Assembly (NCBI GenBank): GCA_040394195.1 | Contig: JBEBSR010000008.1 | Span: forward strand, 1 to 59,817 | From: Wohlfahrtiimonas larvae_A | Lineage (GTDB): Bacteria > Pseudomonadota > Gammaproteobacteria > Cardiobacteriales > Wohlfahrtiimonadaceae | Direction: 5' to 3' | DNA: 59,817 bases | Part shown: positions 8,678 to 18,094 of the stretch, in pieces | How positions within the stretch are numbered: the first letter of the stretch is position 1 | Layout: each line of letters begins with the position of its first letter | The notes under the pieces: model-generated | The model's input: only the letters and a program-made list of their open reading frames with translations | What the model was told of the DNA's origin: nothing | The model's database searches: none | Position numbers and translations under genes: made by a program

Positions 8678-9613
8678 ATGGCTATTTTATGTCTGAGTAA
8701 TGTTTTGCCAAATTTCAATCAATGGATCAAAAACTTACATGAAATTGACCCAACATTTGATTTAAGAACTATGGATAATCCTGGTGATTTATCTGAGATT
8801 ACTACAGTCTTAGCATGGAAGCCAGATGATGCTCAATTCAAAAAACTGCCTAATTTAAAGTTTGTACAATCCACTGGCATGGGCATTGACCATCTAGTTG
8901 AATGTCCAAGCATTCCTAAAAATGCCATGATTGCTCGTATCATTGATCATGATATGCGTAAACAAATGGCGGAATATGCATTATATGGCGCACTTAAGGC
9001 TTATCGTAACATTCAGTATTACAATCAATTTCAAGCAGAAAATTTTTGGAAAATGAAGCGCCGTATTTTTAAAGAAGATTTAACTGTTGGTGTTTTAGGT
9101 CTAGGTGAATTAGGTGCTTATGTTGCCAATGCACTGAAAGATTATGGCTTTAATGTGATTGGCTGGAAAAATAGTGCATCCAAACCAGAATGTAATATCT
9201 CTTATTATCATGGTAAAGATCAACTACCTGAATTCTTAAAGCAGTGCAATATTCTTGTTTGCTTGTTACCATTAACAGAAGATACTCACCATATTTTAAA
9301 TAAAGATACTTTCGCATTATTGCCAGAAGGTGCTTATTTAATTAATCCTGCACGCGGTGGTCATGTGAATGAAGAAGATTTATTAGCAGCAATTCAATCG
9401 AAGCATTTAAGTGGTGCATTATTAGATGTATTCGAAACTGAGCCATTACCAACCGATCATCCTTTTTGGAATGAGCCAACCATTGAGATCACACCACACA
9501 TTGCAGCCATGACAAACCCAATCACAGCTAGTCAGCAAGTTGCGGAAAATTTTAGACTTCTACGTGAAGGAAAATTGCCAAATAACCTTGTGGACTTAAA
9601 CCGTGGTTATTAA
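8678..9613 (+). CDS. ghrA: GhrA-like glyoxylate/hydroxypyruvate reductase
   Basis: NAD(P)H-dependent D-2-hydroxyacid dehydrogenase that would reduce glyoxylate or hydroxypyruvate in the cytosol. The Rossmann motif GVLGLGELGAYVANAL is near residue 143, followed by LLPLTEDTHH, the catalytic arginine in NPARGGHV, the glutamate region LDVFETEPLP and the catalytic histidine in ITPHIAAMT. The C-terminal ending DLNRGY matches the GhrA (YcdW) style ending of E. coli and the length of 311 is the same. AAGGAG precedes the start with good spacing. A small membrane protein gene follows 42 bases later. Substrate preference is inferred from family. Confidence 0.85.
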   Translation: MAILCLSNVLPNFNQWIKNLHEIDPTFDLRTMDNPGDLSEITTVLAWKPDDAQFKKLPNLKFVQSTGMGIDHLVECPSIPKNAMIARIIDHDMRKQMAEYALYGALKAYRNIQYYNQFQAENFWKMKRRIFKEDLTVGVLGLGELGAYVANALKDYGFNVIGWKNSASKPECNISYYHGKDQLPEFLKQCNILVCLLPLTEDTHHILNKDTFALLPEGAYLINPARGGHVNEEDLLAAIQSKHLSGALLDVFETEPLPTDHPFWNEPTIEITPHIAAMTNPITASQQVAENFRLLREGKLPNNLVDLNRGY

Positions 9614-9655
9614 CTTGTGCTATAATTATAAGAATTAAGAAACGGCGAGGTCATC

Positions 9656-9916
9656 ATGCTTAAATTTAATACTATTATTTTTTATCTCGGCATCGCATTA
9701 ACAGCGATTGGTGTATTAGTAGGCTTTCCACTAATTTTCTGGGGCAATCAAGATGCTGGTATGTACTTTGTAACAATGATTGGACCATTAGGCTTTTTAT
9801 TATTCTTCACTGGTTTTATTGGCGCAATTGCTTTTAGACCACACACAGATCGTATGCAATCTGAAGTGGAATCTCGTAAAAAAGCGGAAGCTTATCAAAG
9901 AACTGTTCCAGACTAA
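9656..9916 (+). CDS. Small two-helix membrane protein, function unknown
   Basis: I do not recognise a family. The 86 residues show two hydrophobic helices (about 7-29 and 37-60) joined by a short GNQDAG loop, and a charged C-terminal tail rich in Lys, Arg and Glu (DRMQSEVESRKKAEAYQ). GAGGT precedes the ATG and a strong terminator follows, so it looks real. It may share the ghrA-like transcript. Confidence 0.65.
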   Translation: MLKFNTIIFYLGIALTAIGVLVGFPLIFWGNQDAGMYFVTMIGPLGFLLFFTGFIGAIAFRPHTDRMQSEVESRKKAEAYQRTVPD

Positions 9917-9944
9917 GCAACAGTTAATCCAAATCTCTAAAAAT

Positions 9945-9966
9945 AAAACCGCCTTACGGCGGTTTT
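9945..9966. terminator. Bidirectional terminator
   Basis: Perfect 9-bp stem (AAAACCGCC / GGCGGTTTT) with loop TTAC and T-rich flanks, between the small membrane protein gene and the convergent rlmB. Confidence 0.9.
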
Positions 9967-9991
9967 ATTTTATCTATTCAATTTATACGAA

Positions 9992-10741
9992 TTACTTACG
10001 TTTATGAAAACGCTGGCGATGGCTTTCTGATAAAACTACGCCCGTTGCTACAGAAACGTTCAAACTTTCAATCCTGCCTTCCATTGGAATCTTCAACAAG
10101 AAATCGCAAGCTTCTTTCGTCAAACGGCGCATTCCTTCGCCTTCTGAACCCATAATAATCGCCATAGCACCTGTTAAGTTTGCTTCATAAATAGTTTCAG
10201 TTGCTTCGCCTGCCAAACCTGCTAACCAAACACCACGCTCTTTTAAATCATCAATTGTGCGTGCTAAGTTTGTCACTTCAATGAATGGCACACGCTCAGA
10301 GCTACCGCTTGAAATTTTACGTACAACTGGCGTTAAACCACATGCACGATCTCTTGGTGCAATCACTGCATGTACGCCAAATGCTTCCGCGCTACGTAAA
10401 CATGCACCCACATTGTGTGGATCTGTCACACCATCCAGAATCAATAACAAAGGTGATGATTGCGCTTCTAATAATTCAAATAAGAAGTTTTCATTCTTAG
10501 CATCCATCACACGTACTTCTGCTGCAATGCCTTGATGACGAGCTTCTTCACCTGTTTTGGTTTCCAACATTTTTTGGTTAACCATGTTCACAGGCACTTT
10601 TTGATCTTTTAATTTTGCCAAAAATGCTTGAGCTCGTTTATCCAAACGTTGATCATTCAACCAAATTTGTACAACAGAGCCTTCATCAAAAGCTGCTTCC
10701 ACAGCATGGAAACCGTGAATCCATATCGTTGTATTACTCAT
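9992..10741 (-). CDS. rlmB: 23S rRNA 2'-O-ribose G2251 methyltransferase RlmB
   Basis: SPOUT-family methyltransferase that modifies the ribose of G2251 in the P-loop of 23S rRNA using S-adenosylmethionine. An N-terminal ribosomal-protein-like substrate-binding domain (IHGFHAVEAAF, 8-18) precedes the catalytic core with motif 1 (DPHNVGACLRSAEA, 107-120), motif 2 (IIMGSEGEGMRRL) and motif 3 (PMEGRIESLNVSVATGVVLSE), which form the knot. Length 249 is standard. It lies downstream of fba on the same strand but is separated from it by a hairpin terminator located upstream of fba's 3' neighbour region; independent expression is possible. No rnr is adjacent, unlike E. coli. Confidence 0.93.
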   Translation of the reverse strand: MSNTTIWIHGFHAVEAAFDEGSVVQIWLNDQRLDKRAQAFLAKLKDQKVPVNMVNQKMLETKTGEEARHQGIAAEVRVMDAKNENFLFELLEAQSSPLLLILDGVTDPHNVGACLRSAEAFGVHAVIAPRDRACGLTPVVRKISSGSSERVPFIEVTNLARTIDDLKERGVWLAGLAGEATETIYEANLTGAMAIIMGSEGEGMRRLTKEACDFLLKIPMEGRIESLNVSVATGVVLSESHRQRFHKRK

Positions 10742-10769
10742 AAAGTTACCTTTATATTATTTAAATGCA

Positions 10770-10794
10770 AAAAACCGCACCGAGTGCGGTTTTT
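10770..10794 (-). terminator. Terminator of fba
   Basis: Ten-base stem (AAAAACCGCA / TGCGGTTTTT) with loop CCGAG and a T-run on the minus strand, located between the fba stop and the rlmB start. Confidence 0.85.
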
Positions 10795-10811
10795 ATATAT
10801 GCAAGTTAAAA

Positions 10812-11888
10812 TTAGTTGCGGTTCATCGCATTCAAAGCTTCGAATGCTTCTAATACGCGGTTCACTAAAGATACTTGACCTGCACGTAACCATGCACGTG
10901 GATCATAATATTTCTTGTTTGGCTTTTCTTCGCCTTCAGGATTACCCAATTGACCTTGTAAGTAATCTTTGTGCTCATTGTAATAACCTAATACGCCTTC
11001 CCAAGTTGCCCATTGTGTATCAGTGTCAATGTTCATTTTGATCACGCCGTAAGAGATTGCATCACGGATATCTTGTAAATCAGAGCCTGAACCACCGTGG
11101 AATACGAAATCTAAGTGCTTAGCTGGCAAGTTGAATTTCTCAGAAACATATTTCTGTGAGTTATCCAAAATTACTGGCGTCAAACGTACGTTACCTGGCT
11201 TATAAACACCGTGAACGTTACCAAATGAAGCTGCAATTGTAATGCGTGGGCTGATTGCTACTAATTTCTCATAAGCATACGCAACATCTTCTGGTTGTGT
11301 GTATAGCAATGAGTTATCGATGTCTGTGTTATCCACGCCATCTTCTTCACCGCCAGTACAACCCAATTCGATTTCCAATGTCATACCCATTTTAGCCATG
11401 CGCTCTAGGTATTTTCCTGAAATTTCGATATTTTCTTCTAATGATTCTTCAGATAAATCGATCATGTGAGATGAGAACAATGGCTTACCTGTTTCTTTAA
11501 AGAACTGCTCACCAGCATCCAACAAACCATCGATCCATGGTAATAATTTTTTCGCAGCATGATCCGTATGTAGAATAACAGGAACACCGTAAGTTTCAGC
11601 AACAGCGTGCACATATTTAGCACCCGCGATTGTGCCCAAAATAGCAGCTTGCTGACCTTCTAATTTTAAACCTTTACCAACGAAAAACTGACCACCACCA
11701 TTAGAGAACTGAATAATCACTGGTGATTTTGCTTTTGCAGCTGCTTCTAAAACACCATTCACTGATTCAGTGTTCACAACATTCACTGCTGGTAATGCAA
11801 AACCTTCTGCTTTCGCGATTTCAAATACTTTCTGTACATCATCACCAAATAAAACACCTGGTTTTACTGCGTCTAAAATTTTAGCCAT
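10812..11888 (-). CDS. fbaA: Class II fructose-bisphosphate aldolase
   Basis: Zinc-dependent aldolase that cleaves fructose 1,6-bisphosphate to dihydroxyacetone phosphate and glyceraldehyde 3-phosphate. The catalytic Asp109 and zinc ligand His110 are in HTDHAAK (107-113). The glutamate-rich loop ELGCTGGEEDGVDNT, the histidine-containing GNVHGVY and the phosphate-binding FHGGSGS and NIDTDTQW follow. Length 358 matches the E. coli FbaA (class IIA) type. AGGAG precedes the start and a hairpin terminator follows. It is monocistronic here, without pgk or gap neighbours. Confidence 0.95.
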   Translation of the reverse strand: MAKILDAVKPGVLFGDDVQKVFEIAKAEGFALPAVNVVNTESVNGVLEAAAKAKSPVIIQFSNGGGQFFVGKGLKLEGQQAAILGTIAGAKYVHAVAETYGVPVILHTDHAAKKLLPWIDGLLDAGEQFFKETGKPLFSSHMIDLSEESLEENIEISGKYLERMAKMGMTLEIELGCTGGEEDGVDNTDIDNSLLYTQPEDVAYAYEKLVAISPRITIAASFGNVHGVYKPGNVRLTPVILDNSQKYVSEKFNLPAKHLDFVFHGGSGSDLQDIRDAISYGVIKMNIDTDTQWATWEGVLGYYNEHKDYLQGQLGNPEGEEKPNKKYYDPRAWLRAGQVSLVNRVLEAFEALNAMNRN

Positions 11889-11925
11889 TGCTGGATCTCC
11901 TAAATTACAGATAATTTCTCGCCGT

Positions 11926-11934
11926 ATTCTACCA
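11926..11934 (-). promoter_or_regulatory. Candidate extended -10 promoter of fba
   Basis: On the minus strand TGG-TAGAAT forms an extended -10 (TGn plus a 5/6 hexamer). No good -35 is seen, as is common for extended -10 promoters. The leader would be about 30 bases. Confidence 0.45.
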
Positions 11935-11985
11935 CAAGGAACAATATTTTTTTCCTTTCTAAAATGATATTCTCAGTAATGATTC

Positions 11986-12019
11986 TAGCACGTGCTATTT
12001 CCCACAATTTACCTATAAT
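11986..12019 (+). promoter_or_regulatory. 12-bp palindrome beside a -10 box
   Basis: TAGCACGTGCTA at 11986-11997 is a perfect palindrome. It lies 16 bases upstream of a perfect TATAAT (12014-12019), i.e. where a -35 would be, in front of the membrane protein gene at 12067. It could be a regulator site. Confidence 0.35.
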
Positions 12020-12066
12020 AATTATCCATTCTAATTAGTTATCACAATAATATAAGGCTCAACATC

Positions 12067-12933
12067 ATGAGTGATTACTTAAATAACCCACAAAAAATCC
12101 ATTCTGACATTATGAATGCGCTTAAAGCTGTTTCGATTTTAATTATTCCAGCAGCAGGATTATTCCTATTTAATATCGCCATTTATACTTATAAAATGGC
12201 ATATTTTGATACGTTTCATTTACCGTTCATTCCATTAGAATCATCATTATGGTTGGATGTTGTGCAAAATAAAACTTTAGTCATATTACTCATTACATTA
12301 TTATTCTTTGCGATTGGCTTCATCGTAGGTGGTGTTTTTATGTTTCGCCACAGCATTGAAAAAGTCTCTGCTCAAGAATTTTCATGGCCTGTATTCATCG
12401 CAACCTTTACGCTGTTAAGCCCGTTTGTTTTTAGCTTGCCAGGGCTCGCTGTTAGTACTCAAGTATTGATCATATTATTATATGCTTTCTTTATTCCTTT
12501 TGTATTTACTAAGCATTTTCATAATGGATTACATTATGTGAGTAAGATTTTGCCTCGCAAATTCTTTTTAGAGAAAAAAGAAAAAGCTGTATTGCATGAT
12601 ATTTCTTTCATCATTTTAGGCATTACTTATTTATTCATAATATTTATCTTATTCATTTTATTAATGGAATTTGTCGCAGGCAAACTCGGTGAATATCATG
12701 CCAAAGAAAAAGAACAAATTATGCTTTCAGGTGCTTTTCTCACAATGCCAGAACATATTCGTATTGGCAACGACTCCGTTTATTTAGAAGGCTGTGACTT
12801 TAGAAAATGTGTTGGCTATCAACCGATCCAAAAAGGTGAAGATACAATCATTCAACCTCGTTTTTTCACAGTACAAGAGATCAATTTCCTCAACCCTGAA
12901 ACGATTGAGGATAGTATCGTAACTTTTGAATAA
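12067..12933 (+). CDS. Membrane protein of unknown function
   Basis: I do not recognise a family. The 288 residues show about five hydrophobic helices: near 17-42, 70-95, 108-125, 127-147 and 177-205. These are followed by a soluble C-terminal domain of about 80 residues with one CDFRKC pair of cysteines, which could sit on the periplasmic side and form a disulfide. AAGG lies upstream and a palindrome plus -10 precede the gene. It is convergent with mfd with only about 19 bases between stops. Nothing in the sequence shows transport or enzyme motifs. Confidence 0.6.
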   Translation: MSDYLNNPQKIHSDIMNALKAVSILIIPAAGLFLFNIAIYTYKMAYFDTFHLPFIPLESSLWLDVVQNKTLVILLITLLFFAIGFIVGGVFMFRHSIEKVSAQEFSWPVFIATFTLLSPFVFSLPGLAVSTQVLIILLYAFFIPFVFTKHFHNGLHYVSKILPRKFFLEKKEKAVLHDISFIILGITYLFIIFILFILLMEFVAGKLGEYHAKEKEQIMLSGAFLTMPEHIRIGNDSVYLEGCDFRKCVGYQPIQKGEDTIIQPRFFTVQEINFLNPETIEDSIVTFE

Positions 12934-12952
12934 TTAAATTAGGAATTAAATC

Positions 12953-15900
12953 CTAGACTGGTTTTAATTCCTCGATCAATTTTAAAATACTATTGATGCG
13001 CACTTCTTCATTTTCCATTGGTAATTTATAGCGTAAAACTTCTTGCCCTTGGAGTTGATAGAAATTCGGTTTTTGCTGAATCAAATCGATCATTGTTCTT
13101 AAATTAATATGAGGTTTAGAGCCAAAGATAATGCGAACACCATCGGCTGTTGCTTCAATTTTTTCTAAATTCAGTGGTGCTGATTTCAATTTAATCTCTG
13201 CAATTTTGAATAAGCGCTTCGTTTGATCAGGCAATAAACCAAAGCGATCAATCATCTCAATATGAATATTATTCAAATCATCCAAGCTTTCAGCACTTGC
13301 GATGCGTTTATACAATGACAAGCGTGTTGGAATATCACCAATATATTCTTCAGGAATCAACGCAGGCACACCAATCGAAACTTCCATGCCTTGCTTAAAT
13401 GGCTGATTCACATCCAACGTTTCACCACGTTTAATCGCTTCAACTGCGCGCGTTAATAATTCCATATAGAGCGAGAAGCCCATTTCTGTGATTTGACCAC
13501 TTTGTGAATCGCCCAATAATTCACCTGCACCACGAATTTCTAAGTCATGGTTGGCAATCATAAAACCTGCACCGAGGATTTCAGTTTCTGTTAATGCTTC
13601 GATACGTTTAACAGCATCTTTCGTCATCTGTTTCTCAGGTGGCACAATGAGATAACAGTAAGCACGATGATGGGATCGCCCAACGCGCCCACGCAATTGG
13701 TGCAACTGTGCTAAACCTAATTTGTCCGCTCTGTTGATGATCATTGTGTTGGCATTCGGTACATCAATCCCTGATTCTACGATCGTGGTACAGAGTAATA
13801 CTTGAATGCGATGATGGTAGAAATCCAACATTACTTTTTCAAGTTCTGTTTCTTTCATCTGCCCATGCGCAATGCCCACTTTAATTTCTGGCATTAAGCG
13901 CTCTAATGTATCTCGCATTAATCCAATCGTTTCCACTTCATTGTGCAATACATACATTTGTCCGCCACGTTTCAATTCACGATTCATGGCTTCGATCATC
14001 AACTCTTCATTCCATTCGTTGACGAATGTTTTGACTGCGATTCTTTCCATTGGTGGCGTTGCAATGATGGATAATTCACGCAAGCCCGATAAACCCATAT
14101 TCAATGTTCGTGGAATTGGTGTTGCTGTCATAGTTAGTAAGTTCACTTCTGTGCGGAGTGATTTCAATTGTTCTTTGTGCTTCACACCAAAGCGATGTTC
14201 TTCATCGATGATCACTAAGCCCAAATTTTTAAACTTCACATCTTTAGATAATAGCTTGTGCGTACCAATGACAATATCGATCTTACCTTCTGCCAATAAT
14301 TCTAAGGTTTCTTTGGTTTCTTTCGATGATCTAAAGCGCGACAAACCTGCAATTTTTACGGGCCAATCAGCAAAGCGATCTATGAAATCTTGCACATGTT
14401 GCTCTGCCAATAACGTTGTGGGTGCTAATAATGCCACTTGATAGCCATTCATCACAGCCATGAATGCGCCACGCATCGCTACTTCCGTTTTACCAAAACC
14501 CACATCACCACAAATGATGCGATCCATTTTGCCAACGGTTAAATCTTTTAACACATCATCAATCGCCCGCTGTTGATCTGGCGTTGTTTGGAATGGAAAA
14601 CTTGCAGCAAATTGATCATATTCATCCAACAATTCCATACCGCGCGCTTCTTGCAGCTCACGGCGAGAATAAATATCCAATAATTCGGCAGCTGTATCAT
14701 GAATCTTTTCAGAGGCTTTTTTACAGATTTTTTCCCATTGATCCGAACCCAATTTATGCCAAGGCGCGCTCTCTTTCGAGCCACCTGTGTATAGAGACAA
14801 ATCATTCAAATCAGTAATTGGGATATACAACTTTGAGTTGCCTTTATATTCAATCACCAACAATTCATTATTATCAATGCTATCCAAGCCCACATAACGC
14901 CCAACGCCATGCTTCAAATGCACAATCGGATCACCTTCTTTTAAGTGATCGATACTTGTGAGCATGGATTTAACATCCACTGTTTTCTGCTGTTTCTTGC
15001 GCATTGCCTGCATTGGAATACCAAGCAAACTATTTTCTGTCACCAATGCAAATTGGTTCTGATAGCTGAAGCTATTGCTCAATGCACCTGTTAACAGTGT
15101 GAAATGCTCTGGTGCTTTTGTAATATCCGCAAATTTATCTCTTACAGCTGGTGATAAAGACAATTCTTTTAAGCGCTCCAAAAGAATCTCTCTGCGCCCT
15201 GTTGTTTCCGTTGTGAGGATTAACGCACTTTTATCATTTTCTTTCAGCCAAGTTTCCACTTGATTAATCTGACGAACAACTGGTGCATCACCTGAAAAAC
15301 TTACGGTAATTTTAGGTTTGTTGGCTAAGATTTTCTCTAAGCCATTAAAGTTAATGTATAACCTTGCAGGTGATAATAATGGGCGCTCGATATCATGACG
15401 ATAGCGCTCATATCTTGTATCAATGAGCTTTTGAAAGCTTTCTGCACTTTTATATAGATTGGGATAAGTGATGAATGTTGTTTGTTCACCCAAGTAATCA
15501 AAGAGCGTCGCTGTATCATCAAAGAATAGTGGTAAGTAGTTTTCAACACCTGCAGGCAAGTTGCCATTCACAATCTCTTTATAGAGATTGCATTTCGTTG
15601 TATCCACTTCAAAGCTATTTTTAAATTTCTGTTGGAATAATTCCAATGCTTTCGGGCTTGTATCGAATTCACGCGCAGGCAAAATAGATAATTCAGGAAT
15701 CGTTTCCACAGTGCGCTGAGTTTCAGGATCAAATGTGCGAATGCTTTCCACTTCATCATCAAACAGATCCACACGAATCGGCGTTGTAATCCCCATTGGG
15801 AATAGATCAATGATCGCGCCACGAATCGCAAATTCACCAGGTTCCATTACTTGCTTCACATTTTGATAACCTGATGCTTCTAAGCCCAATCGCCATTGGT

Positions 15901-16324
15901 CACGATCCACAATATCGCCTGGCTTCAACACTAAAACATGACCATCTAGAAATTGTAATGGCGCCAAATGTTGCATTAAAGTTGGAATCGTTACGATCAA
16001 TGTATTGATTGCACCTTGGCGCAATCTTGCCAACGTTGCCAAGCGCTCTGAAATGATATTCAGCTGTGGTGAAAAGCTATCATACGGCAACGTTTCTGTA
16101 TCAGGGAAAATCGTAGCCTGATGTCCAAAGAAAGCCAAATCTTGTAATAAGCTCTCTGCTTGTTGCATGTTTTCAACAATCGTTACAATTTTTTGTTGGC
16201 TATTCTTGGCTGAATTGCTCAACGTAAATGCAAAGGAAGCGCTATTCTGCTGTTGCCATTCCACCGTTTTATTGGTTGTTGGAATAGATTCAGAGGCAAT
16301 CACAAATGGTTTTTGTTTGGACAT
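12953..16324 (-). CDS. mfd: Transcription-repair coupling factor Mfd
   Basis: ATP-driven translocase that removes RNA polymerase stalled at lesions and recruits UvrA. An N-terminal UvrB-like region is followed by the RNA-polymerase-interacting and KOW-like part (near GDPIVHLKHGVGRYVGL), then the superfamily 2 motor: Walker A GDVGFGKT (about 604-611), DEEHRFGV (about 705), TATPIPRTLNMGL, and the RecG-like TRG and helicase motif VI region GRVGRSHHRAYCYLI. A C-terminal D7 domain completes the protein. The 1123 residues compare with 1148 in E. coli, so it is complete. It follows the secreted-protein gene by 43 bases on the same strand and may be partly cotranscribed. Confidence 0.96.
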   Translation of the reverse strand: MSKQKPFVIASESIPTTNKTVEWQQQNSASFAFTLSNSAKNSQQKIVTIVENMQQAESLLQDLAFFGHQATIFPDTETLPYDSFSPQLNIISERLATLARLRQGAINTLIVTIPTLMQHLAPLQFLDGHVLVLKPGDIVDRDQWRLGLEASGYQNVKQVMEPGEFAIRGAIIDLFPMGITTPIRVDLFDDEVESIRTFDPETQRTVETIPELSILPAREFDTSPKALELFQQKFKNSFEVDTTKCNLYKEIVNGNLPAGVENYLPLFFDDTATLFDYLGEQTTFITYPNLYKSAESFQKLIDTRYERYRHDIERPLLSPARLYINFNGLEKILANKPKITVSFSGDAPVVRQINQVETWLKENDKSALILTTETTGRREILLERLKELSLSPAVRDKFADITKAPEHFTLLTGALSNSFSYQNQFALVTENSLLGIPMQAMRKKQQKTVDVKSMLTSIDHLKEGDPIVHLKHGVGRYVGLDSIDNNELLVIEYKGNSKLYIPITDLNDLSLYTGGSKESAPWHKLGSDQWEKICKKASEKIHDTAAELLDIYSRRELQEARGMELLDEYDQFAASFPFQTTPDQQRAIDDVLKDLTVGKMDRIICGDVGFGKTEVAMRGAFMAVMNGYQVALLAPTTLLAEQHVQDFIDRFADWPVKIAGLSRFRSSKETKETLELLAEGKIDIVIGTHKLLSKDVKFKNLGLVIIDEEHRFGVKHKEQLKSLRTEVNLLTMTATPIPRTLNMGLSGLRELSIIATPPMERIAVKTFVNEWNEELMIEAMNRELKRGGQMYVLHNEVETIGLMRDTLERLMPEIKVGIAHGQMKETELEKVMLDFYHHRIQVLLCTTIVESGIDVPNANTMIINRADKLGLAQLHQLRGRVGRSHHRAYCYLIVPPEKQMTKDAVKRIEALTETEILGAGFMIANHDLEIRGAGELLGDSQSGQITEMGFSLYMELLTRAVEAIKRGETLDVNQPFKQGMEVSIGVPALIPEEYIGDIPTRLSLYKRIASAESLDDLNNIHIEMIDRFGLLPDQTKRLFKIAEIKLKSAPLNLEKIEATADGVRIIFGSKPHINLRTMIDLIQQKPNFYQLQGQEVLRYKLPMENEEVRINSILKLIEELKPV

Positions 16325-16367
16325 AATTATTCAATGGCTGATAAAAATATAATCACGATTGTATGCG

Positions 16368-17609
16368 TTACTCAGTTTTAGAACAACTTTGAATCAATTG
16401 CTCGATCTGCTGTTGGCTCATAAAGTTCTCATAAGTACCCACAATGATGGATTCAATGCCTGTATTTTTCAAAGTCTGATAAGTGGCTTTTTCCGATTGG
16501 CAGAATGAATTCAATTCTTCTGCACTCACGCCTGAGATATCTTTGGTTTCACAGATGTAATCGCTCACAGCTTTCTGCGCTTCTAATGCTTTCTCAAAAT
16601 CCACTTTCAATGCTGTTTGATTATAGCATTTCAATAAATCTTGATGCTTCGTTAAATCCTGAATTGCATTGCCATGATTCGCAAATTCAATGTATGCACT
16701 TTTGCCCATTGTAAATGTACGAATACCACCATCTTTTGATAACCACGTTGCAGTGCCATCATTAATATTTGGTTTATTCGCTTTACCATAATGTTGTGTT
16801 AAAGAGTTAACAGCTTTTGGCAGTTCATCAGGTTTTACAATCAATGTCACAGAAGCTAAGCCCAAAAGATTTCTATGGAAAGAAATACCATAAGGCGCTG
16901 CGTCAACATTTGTAAAAAACTCTTTTTGGAATGTTTGATTGAATCCCTCTTTTGGCATAAAGTTTTTCACCGTATATTCCATCGAACATTTGCCATCGTA
17001 ACAGTTAGATAACAAAACAGTTTCTTTGCCATTACTGAGAACATTATCTTCTTCGGAAACGTTCTCTTTAAAATAATCATTCAATGCGCCGATGATATTA
17101 TCCAAGTCATCTTCTTTCAAATGGAAATACGCCACCAATTCTTGTGGCTCTAATGTCACAAATAAGCGCACATTATCCATTGGCACATCTAGCAATAGAA
17201 ATTGCTCTGTAGATTCTTCATAGGCCATCAATGATTGTGCATCCTTCAACCATGAATATGTATAAGGTGCTGACCATTGATATTCACCAACGCCATTAAT
17301 AGCTTGAGTCACTTGTGGCTGAATATCTTGCCCCAATTGAATGCTCTTTTGCGCGTCAAACCAATGGGAAAAACTATTTGCCACAAGATATTTATAGTTT
17401 AATTCCGACATCTCTTTCATCATGGCAACAACAGCATCATTTTGAGAATGCTTTTCCACAACCTCACGCACACTTGGATTCGGCCATTTTTTAGATAAAC
17501 TCTGTTGAAATTGATCAACTGTCATCACTTCAGGTGCTTCTGTCGTTGTGTCTGCCAATGCGGATGAACATATCAATGTTAAACCAACCATCAAAGCTGT
17601 TAATTTCAT
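16368..17609 (-). CDS. Secreted protein of unknown function with six mature cysteines
   Basis: I do not recognise a family. A signal peptide (1-19, ending SSALA) is followed by about 394 exported residues. There is no acceptable lipobox, so it is more likely periplasmic or surface-exposed than a lipoprotein. The mature part contains six cysteines: a close pair in NCYDGKC, then one each in LLKCYN, DYICET, NSFCQS and IQSCSK, which would allow three disulfides. The rest is mixed alpha/beta with no repeats. AGGAA precedes the start. Its start lies 15 bases after the stop of the AhpD/CMD-like gene, so the two form an operon. Its stop is 43 bases before mfd. Confidence 0.6.
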   Translation of the reverse strand: MKLTALMVGLTLICSSALADTTTEAPEVMTVDQFQQSLSKKWPNPSVREVVEKHSQNDAVVAMMKEMSELNYKYLVANSFSHWFDAQKSIQLGQDIQPQVTQAINGVGEYQWSAPYTYSWLKDAQSLMAYEESTEQFLLLDVPMDNVRLFVTLEPQELVAYFHLKEDDLDNIIGALNDYFKENVSEEDNVLSNGKETVLLSNCYDGKCSMEYTVKNFMPKEGFNQTFQKEFFTNVDAAPYGISFHRNLLGLASVTLIVKPDELPKAVNSLTQHYGKANKPNINDGTATWLSKDGGIRTFTMGKSAYIEFANHGNAIQDLTKHQDLLKCYNQTALKVDFEKALEAQKAVSDYICETKDISGVSAEELNSFCQSEKATYQTLKNTGIESIIVGTYENFMSQQQIEQLIQSCSKTE

Positions 17610-17624
17610 AATATTTTTCCTATT

Positions 17625-18011
17625 TTATTCAGGTTGATAATCGACATTGCGATCAATAAATACAGTTTTTGCCACTTGTACAGCATTGATTACGCGAGGA
17701 AAACCCGCATATGGCAATGCTTGAATTAATACATTGATAATCTTTTGTGGCTTTACACCCACATTCAAAGCGACATTCACATGGTTGTTCAATTCCATTT
17801 CACAGCCACCCATTGCCATTAAAGTTACGATCGTTGTTAATGTTTTTTCTTCATCAGATAAAGCATCACGCGCATAAACCTCACCAAAAACGAACTCTTT
17901 AATATATAAACCAATATCAGGTGCAATGTCAGACATGCTGCTTGTCAAATGATGCGGCGTGCCTGTTGTAAAATGTTGATATACTTTTTCTGCCTGATCA
18001 TCATCTTTCAT
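17625..18011 (-). CDS. Carboxymuconolactone decarboxylase/AhpD-like family protein
   Basis: Small helical protein of 128 residues of the CMD/AhpD superfamily. The family core is seen in the segment from YIKEFVFGEVYARDALSDEEK through GGCEMELNNHVNVALNVGV to VLIQALPYAGFP. The peroxidase-type CxxC pair of AhpD is absent; a single Cys precedes EMELNNHV, so peroxidase activity is doubtful and it looks more like the gamma-carboxymuconolactone decarboxylase-like branch. No aromatic catabolism genes are nearby. It is the first gene of a unit with the secreted cysteine protein. Function not established. Confidence 0.7.
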   Translation of the reverse strand: MKDDDQAEKVYQHFTTGTPHHLTSSMSDIAPDIGLYIKEFVFGEVYARDALSDEEKTLTTIVTLMAMGGCEMELNNHVNVALNVGVKPQKIINVLIQALPYAGFPRVINAVQVAKTVFIDRNVDYQPE

Positions 18012-18094
18012 ATTGGCTAATTCCCTATTATTGAATGTAGTTGAGTTTATTTCCTGCTCTTTTCAGCATAAAAATGATTGAACTGATAGAGCTA

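Noticed and set aside
10770..10794. Possible DNA uptake sequence (GAGTGCGGT resembles the Pasteurellaceae core)
   Set aside because: Only one partial copy is seen in the window and it is explained as a terminator arm. No repeated uptake motif was found.
12934..12955. Inverted repeat TAGGA/TCCTA between the membrane protein gene and mfd
   Set aside because: Five base pairs only, partly inside the mfd stop region; likely chance.
13872..14441. A 189-codon plus-strand frame inside mfd
   Set aside because: It lies wholly opposite the mfd helicase motifs, with no ribosome binding site and no domain.
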